A stretch of DNA of 22,480 nt from a virus. Positions 18,959 through 22,480 of this stretch are shown piece by piece. Each line of letters opens with the position of its first letter. Position 1 is the stretch's first letter. The stretch is taken from IMG/VR virus record IMGVR_UViG_3300008055_000372, positions 1-22,480 of that record; one strand, 5' to 3'. The translations under genes were made by a program, and so were the position numbers. Below the pieces are notes generated by a model. It was not told the DNA's origin, ran no database searches, and was given only the letters and a program-made list of their open reading frames with translations.

Positions 18959-21900
18959 ACTCCGTAGGTTTCTTTATCATAAACGGCTCTGCTGCACGTT
19001 TCCTGCGTTCCTCTGACTTCTTGCTTACCTGTAGACCCTGTATGTTACGTTCTGAACGTGCGGAGCGACCCTTCATAGACCGGATTATGGTATCTTCGGT
19101 GATTACAAAGTCTTCGTTCGGGTAGGTGCGGTTGAACGGCTCAATTTCTTCCTGCCAGAACTCACGCAAGCCTTCCTTAGACTTAATGTCACCGGACCTG
19201 ATTTTGTCTTCTAGGTCGTCCAAGATGTCCTGCTTCTCTGCTTTGATGCGCTTCTCGTTCTTAGCAGCCGTGATGTAGTAGTCCTGCCAACGTGCCAGCT
19301 TGCCAGACCGAGCACCGAGAACTGAGCGGAACGCATCCGCGCCCGTTATGTCTTCCTTCGGTATTATGGTGTCACCCTTACGGTTCTTAACGCCCTCAGT
19401 CTCGTTTACATACGCTGTTACCCAAGAGCGGAAAAAGGCAGGCAGTGTCTTCTTAAGTCCGTCAGCAATGTCACCCTCGTACATAGCTTCGCCACCACGA
19501 AGAAACTGCGTAGCCATACTCAGACCAGCAATGTTGGCAATAGCTGTAGCAATCATGGTACTCTCGAGGTTATCACCAGAGATAGGCTCACGGAACCACA
19601 TATTAACGAGGTCAAGCGACACGGTGCTAGAGATTTCTGTATCCGTCAAAGCGCCGGGCACACCGCCTATAAATATATCTGCGAAGTCTACGTCCTCGCC
19701 GTCTGGCGTACCCATATGCTCCATCAACCAGCGGCGGAACATAATATCGGCGTCGTAGGCAGTCGTCACGTCCATGCCCATCAGCTTGCGAACGTCTTCA
19801 TCGTCTTCTTCATCAAAGCCTTCCGCTAACGCATGGGCCATCATGGTGTAGAACGGCAACGCTCCGACGCCACCTAGCAGACCGGCCATCATCAAAACGC
19901 CAGAAAACTCTTTGAGTGCACCAGCCATATAGGCGGTGTCTTCCTTGGTAAGCTTGCCACGGCCAGTAGCCTGACGTGCAGCGCCGCGCAGCGGTGCACC
20001 GATAATGTCGCGGAACGCACCAACCATGAACTTAGTCTGCAGGATAGGGTGCATTTTGAACAGGAAGAAGCCGCGAGTAAGTTCGCCCTTAGTTATGCTT
20101 GGACGCTCCCAGTCAGCGAAGTTGCCGATAGTGTCGTCCGTAATCCGCATGGCCTTTTGCAGTGCAGCCTCACGCTGCATCTCTAGCGGCTTCGTGGGGT
20201 TTTCTTTCTTCTGCTTGTTCATCTCCAACTCGAAAGCCATGTAGAATGTGGCTTGCCGTGAGATGTTTTCCGTGCCTGTAAAGAGGAAGCTCATAACTTT
20301 ACCGACATTAGCCAGTAAGTCTTCAGCTTTTCCGGTCAGGTCCGACTGCGACTTGAAAGAAGCGCCACGGTCATTGTGCACCATGGTATCCATAGTAGTC
20401 ATCAATATGCCGCGCTCGGTGCCCGCCTTCATAGCCCACTGCAGGTCAGCATTGTTCTTAACGAAGTTAGAGCCATTCACGTTTGGCATAGCAGCGTCGA
20501 GGTAGTCACCGAAGCGCATGTTGGTGCGCTCTATCTTAACGCGACCTAGGCTATCCCACATCTTCATGTACTTCATCCACATGGCAGTGCCTTCGACGTA
20601 GCCATATTCACGCCAGAAACGTGGTATAACGCGCATAGGAATGTTGGCGAAGTTGGTTAGTGCCGTCCTAGCCGACGTCAGGAAGTAGTAGAATGATGAG
20701 CGGTTGATGAAGTTCAAAATCGCATTTTGTTCACTCGGGTTGATTTCTTGCTCGGCGCGTGTCTCTAGCTCCCGTGCAAAGTCACCCAACATTGCCTGCT
20801 CGCTTGCTGGACGTTGTTTATCGCCAATAATATCCTTTATAGCTTTAACATCCAGACGCACCTGACCTGCATATGCCAGCTTAGTAAGCTCGTTTGCGTT
20901 CGTCGAGACCGACCGCTGCAGGTTTGCAAGAGTATTAGGTGAGAAACCAGCAATCAGCTTAGCATGCATGAAGTGACGCCGCGCAGACCGTTCTGGTGTT
21001 GTCATCAGCCACGTCTGGAAAACGGAGTCCACAAGGTCCCGCATGTCCACCTGACCGGAGTCTTCGTATTCTTTTCGGGCTTTACCAACAATATCGAAGA
21101 CACGCTGCATGAGGTCATCTGTCTCACTCAAGGTGTTTTGTAGCTCACTTATTTTATTATCAAACTTAAACACATTAGAGTCTTCAGGGTCTTCCCCTAA
21201 GCGCTTAGCTATTTCGCGCCGTGCCTGTGCAAGTTGGCGGGCACTTTCAAAGATATAAAACTGCTCTTCGCGACCCTTAGATAAGTCTTCTTCGACGCGT
21301 AACCAGTACTCACCGTCACGCAGTGCTGGGAAATATTCTTTGTCGAACAAGTCGGCGTCTAGGTCCCAGAATATGTCTCCTTTTTTCTGCCGCGCATCTG
21401 AAGACTGCAGCTCGCGCATCATCTGAGCGCGCATATCACGTATACGCACCAGAGCTTCTTCACCCTGTCCACGTGCAATGCGCTCATCAAGCAGTGCCTG
21501 CCTCGCTTCGAACATATCCTTATGGTACTCGCGCTCGTCCTTGTAGAGCTTAAGACCGCCCTTCTGCTTAGCCAGTTCTTCCTTAGTGGCGTAGCTGTCG
21601 CGTATACGCTGGGTCATCGCAGCAAGCTGCTGGACCTTGAGCAGAACTTTATCGTTAGCAATCGCTACTTTCGTAAGCGAGTTCATGTGCGCAAGGATAG
21701 GCGTAGATAGCTTGACCTTATTCTTGAGCACTGTGGTGTTGTCTGTTGCACTCTGTGCCTGCTGTTTGATTGCGTCAATCAACCTGCGTGTTTCAGCCTT
21801 ATTGTTCGAGTTCGAGAGCAGTGCATCCTCAATGGCCTTTATCGCCCTATGGTTAGCCAGCGCTTCGTCCACCGTCTTGAACGCAAGAAAATCAACTTCG

Positions 21901-22480
21901 TTAATACGGTTGGTGAACTGGGCACGGGCAAGTGCCTCACTACCGTACTGGCGCACAAAGTCTTCCATATCGCGGACTAAATCGTCACCTGCAGCTTTAA
22001 GGCTAACCCGCAAGCCGTTCATCTTACGTACGGTGTCAACAAGAACTTCAGCCTGCTTATATACCGCTGGTGCTTTTCGCTCTAGCCAGTTGGTGATGCC
22101 TGACGAAGGCATAGATTTAAGCGCTATCTGCCGTATCGGGGACGCGGTGTCTTTTGCATATATAAGGGCATTGCGCAGTGTAGGGGCGCTGTCCGCAGCT
22201 TCTTCGATGCCGTCCATCAAGCCGTAGGTGCTCATGGTGTCGTTCACCCGACGTGCGCCAGCACTAAGCCCAGCGGCTGCGTCTTCGACCTTTTTACGCT
22301 CCTCGGGAGTGGCTTTAGGCCGCGAGTATTTGGCCGTCATGGTGACATCGTCATCAGCAAATATGACGTAGTTATATCCGGGCTTGTCTAGATTTAACCC
22401 ACGTGAGTTGCCGTCGAGATACTTGTTACCACGTATGCCAGCATCAAGCAGGGCTAGTGAAGCAGCTTTAGGAGAGCCTA
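18957..22480 (-). CDS. Large polyvalent / internal virion protein, C-terminal part (partial)
   Basis: The minus-strand frame is open from the window edge to TAA at 18957, giving at least 1,173 residues; the true start lies outside. An ATG at 22340 is internal, because the frame continues upstream with GIRGNKYLDGNSRG and NYVIFADD (about 22445-22341), a motif common at the end of domains in phage large polyvalent proteins. Long charged helices follow, then hydrophobic patches near 20640-20705, 19829-19901 and 19495-19565 that could enter membranes. The C-terminal region (about 19160-19430, with EGVKNRKGDTIIP and ADAFRSVLG) resembles PLxRFG-type phage proteins. Such giants are internal virion or ejection proteins in podoviruses. 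Convergent orientation fits a late structural operon. Confidence 0.85.
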   Translation of the reverse strand, partial: GSPKAASLALLDAGIRGNKYLDGNSRGLNLDKPGYNYVIFADDDVTMTAKYSRPKATPEERKKVEDAAAGLSAGARRVNDTMSTYGLMDGIEEAADSAPTLRNALIYAKDTASPIRQIALKSMPSSGITNWLERKAPAVYKQAEVLVDTVRKMNGLRVSLKAAGDDLVRDMEDFVRQYGSEALARAQFTNRINEVDFLAFKTVDEALANHRAIKAIEDALLSNSNNKAETRRLIDAIKQQAQSATDNTTVLKNKVKLSTPILAHMNSLTKVAIANDKVLLKVQQLAAMTQRIRDSYATKEELAKQKGGLKLYKDEREYHKDMFEARQALLDERIARGQGEEALVRIRDMRAQMMRELQSSDARQKKGDIFWDLDADLFDKEYFPALRDGEYWLRVEEDLSKGREEQFYIFESARQLAQARREIAKRLGEDPEDSNVFKFDNKISELQNTLSETDDLMQRVFDIVGKARKEYEDSGQVDMRDLVDSVFQTWLMTTPERSARRHFMHAKLIAGFSPNTLANLQRSVSTNANELTKLAYAGQVRLDVKAIKDIIGDKQRPASEQAMLGDFARELETRAEQEINPSEQNAILNFINRSSFYYFLTSARTALTNFANIPMRVIPRFWREYGYVEGTAMWMKYMKMWDSLGRVKIERTNMRFGDYLDAAMPNVNGSNFVKNNADLQWAMKAGTERGILMTTMDTMVHNDRGASFKSQSDLTGKAEDLLANVGKVMSFLFTGTENISRQATFYMAFELEMNKQKKENPTKPLEMQREAALQKAMRITDDTIGNFADWERPSITKGELTRGFFLFKMHPILQTKFMVGAFRDIIGAPLRGAARQATGRGKLTKEDTAYMAGALKEFSGVLMMAGLLGGVGALPFYTMMAHALAEGFDEEDDEDVRKLMGMDVTTAYDADIMFRRWLMEHMGTPDGEDVDFADIFIGGVPGALTDTEISSTVSLDLVNMWFREPISGDNLESTMIATAIANIAGLSMATQFLRGGEAMYEGDIADGLKKTLPAFFRSWVTAYVNETEGVKNRKGDTIIPKEDITGADAFRSVLGARSGKLARWQDYYITAAKNEKRIKAEKQDILDDLEDKIRSGDIKSKEGLREFWQEEIEPFNRTYPNEDFVITEDTIIRSMKGRSARSERNIQGLQVSKKSEERRKRAAEPFMIKKPTE

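Noticed and set aside
21637-22227. 196-codon plus-strand open frame
   Set aside because: Antisense to the large virion-type gene; its composition (Ser/Ala/Arg-rich) is typical of a shadow frame.
22338-22340. ATG on the minus strand as the start of the large protein
   Set aside because: The frame is open for 46 more codons to the window edge, those codons read as a known type of domain end, and no ribosome binding site precedes the ATG.
1-22480. Lysogeny module (integrase, attachment site, excisionase)
   Set aside because: None seen; only a single Cro-like regulator and the Leu762 polymerase hint at a temperate lifestyle.

Overview
The window looks like part of the genome of a tailed bacteriophage (or a prophage or metagenomic phage contig). 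From about 160 to 18,875 almost every base is coding on the + strand. The genes are joined by ATGA, GTGA or TGATG overlaps or gaps of a few bases, and most carry a strong AAGGAG ribosome binding site. At 18,957 this run meets a very large minus-strand gene of virion type, with an intrinsic terminator between them. The host is probably an alphaproteobacterium: the phage encodes a stand-alone copy of the RNA polymerase alpha C-terminal domain whose signature (MLRTPNFGRKSL) matches the alphaproteobacterial form. Base composition is moderate (roughly half GC, estimated by eye). No tRNA, rRNA, CRISPR array, integrase or insertion sequence was seen.

Layout. Positions 1-161 hold the end of an upstream gene and a regulatory stretch with a possible promoter and a palindrome. 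Positions 162-4347 form a module of a MoxR-type AAA+ ATPase, a protein joining a zinc metallopeptidase-like domain to a von Willebrand A-like domain, and three proteins I do not recognise. Positions 4388-5440 carry a VRR-NUC nuclease and several very small genes, two of them below the usual gene-calling size. A candidate sigma70-type promoter (5447-5474) precedes a free-standing HNH endonuclease whose gene overlaps the start of a family A DNA polymerase (5959-7827).

Positions 7817-12558 are accessory and mixed: the alpha-CTD mimic, a glutamine-rich protein, a methyltransferase, a small membrane protein, a putative winged-helix protein, a GT-A glycosyltransferase, an HTH-DUF6378-like protein, a RecB/Cas4-like nuclease with four cysteines placed for an Fe-S cluster, and two small basic or unknown proteins. 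Positions 12,575-18,875 are replication and recombination genes: an SNF2-like helicase, a coiled-coil phage protein, a putative ssDNA-binding protein with an acidic tail, a small Cro/CI-type regulator, an AEP primase fused to a DUF927-like ATPase, and a small basic protein. From 18,957 to the window edge, on the minus strand, lies the C-terminal part (at least 1,173 residues) of a large polyvalent or internal virion protein that continues outside the window.

How it fits together. The polymerase, primase-helicase, ssDNA-binding protein, SNF2 helicase and RecB-like nuclease make a nearly self-sufficient replication and recombination set. The alpha-CTD mimic, the HTH proteins and the palindromes point to control of host and phage transcription. 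The MoxR/VWA pair would act as a protein-remodelling machine whose client is unknown. The most notable points are the MoxR-metallopeptidase-VWA module with its three unknown partners, the alpha-CTD mimic with an insertion and added C-terminal helices, leucine at the Pol I 762 position, a 9-bp UUCG hairpin inside the regulator gene, and a terminator-like hairpin inside the last gene of the rightward operon.
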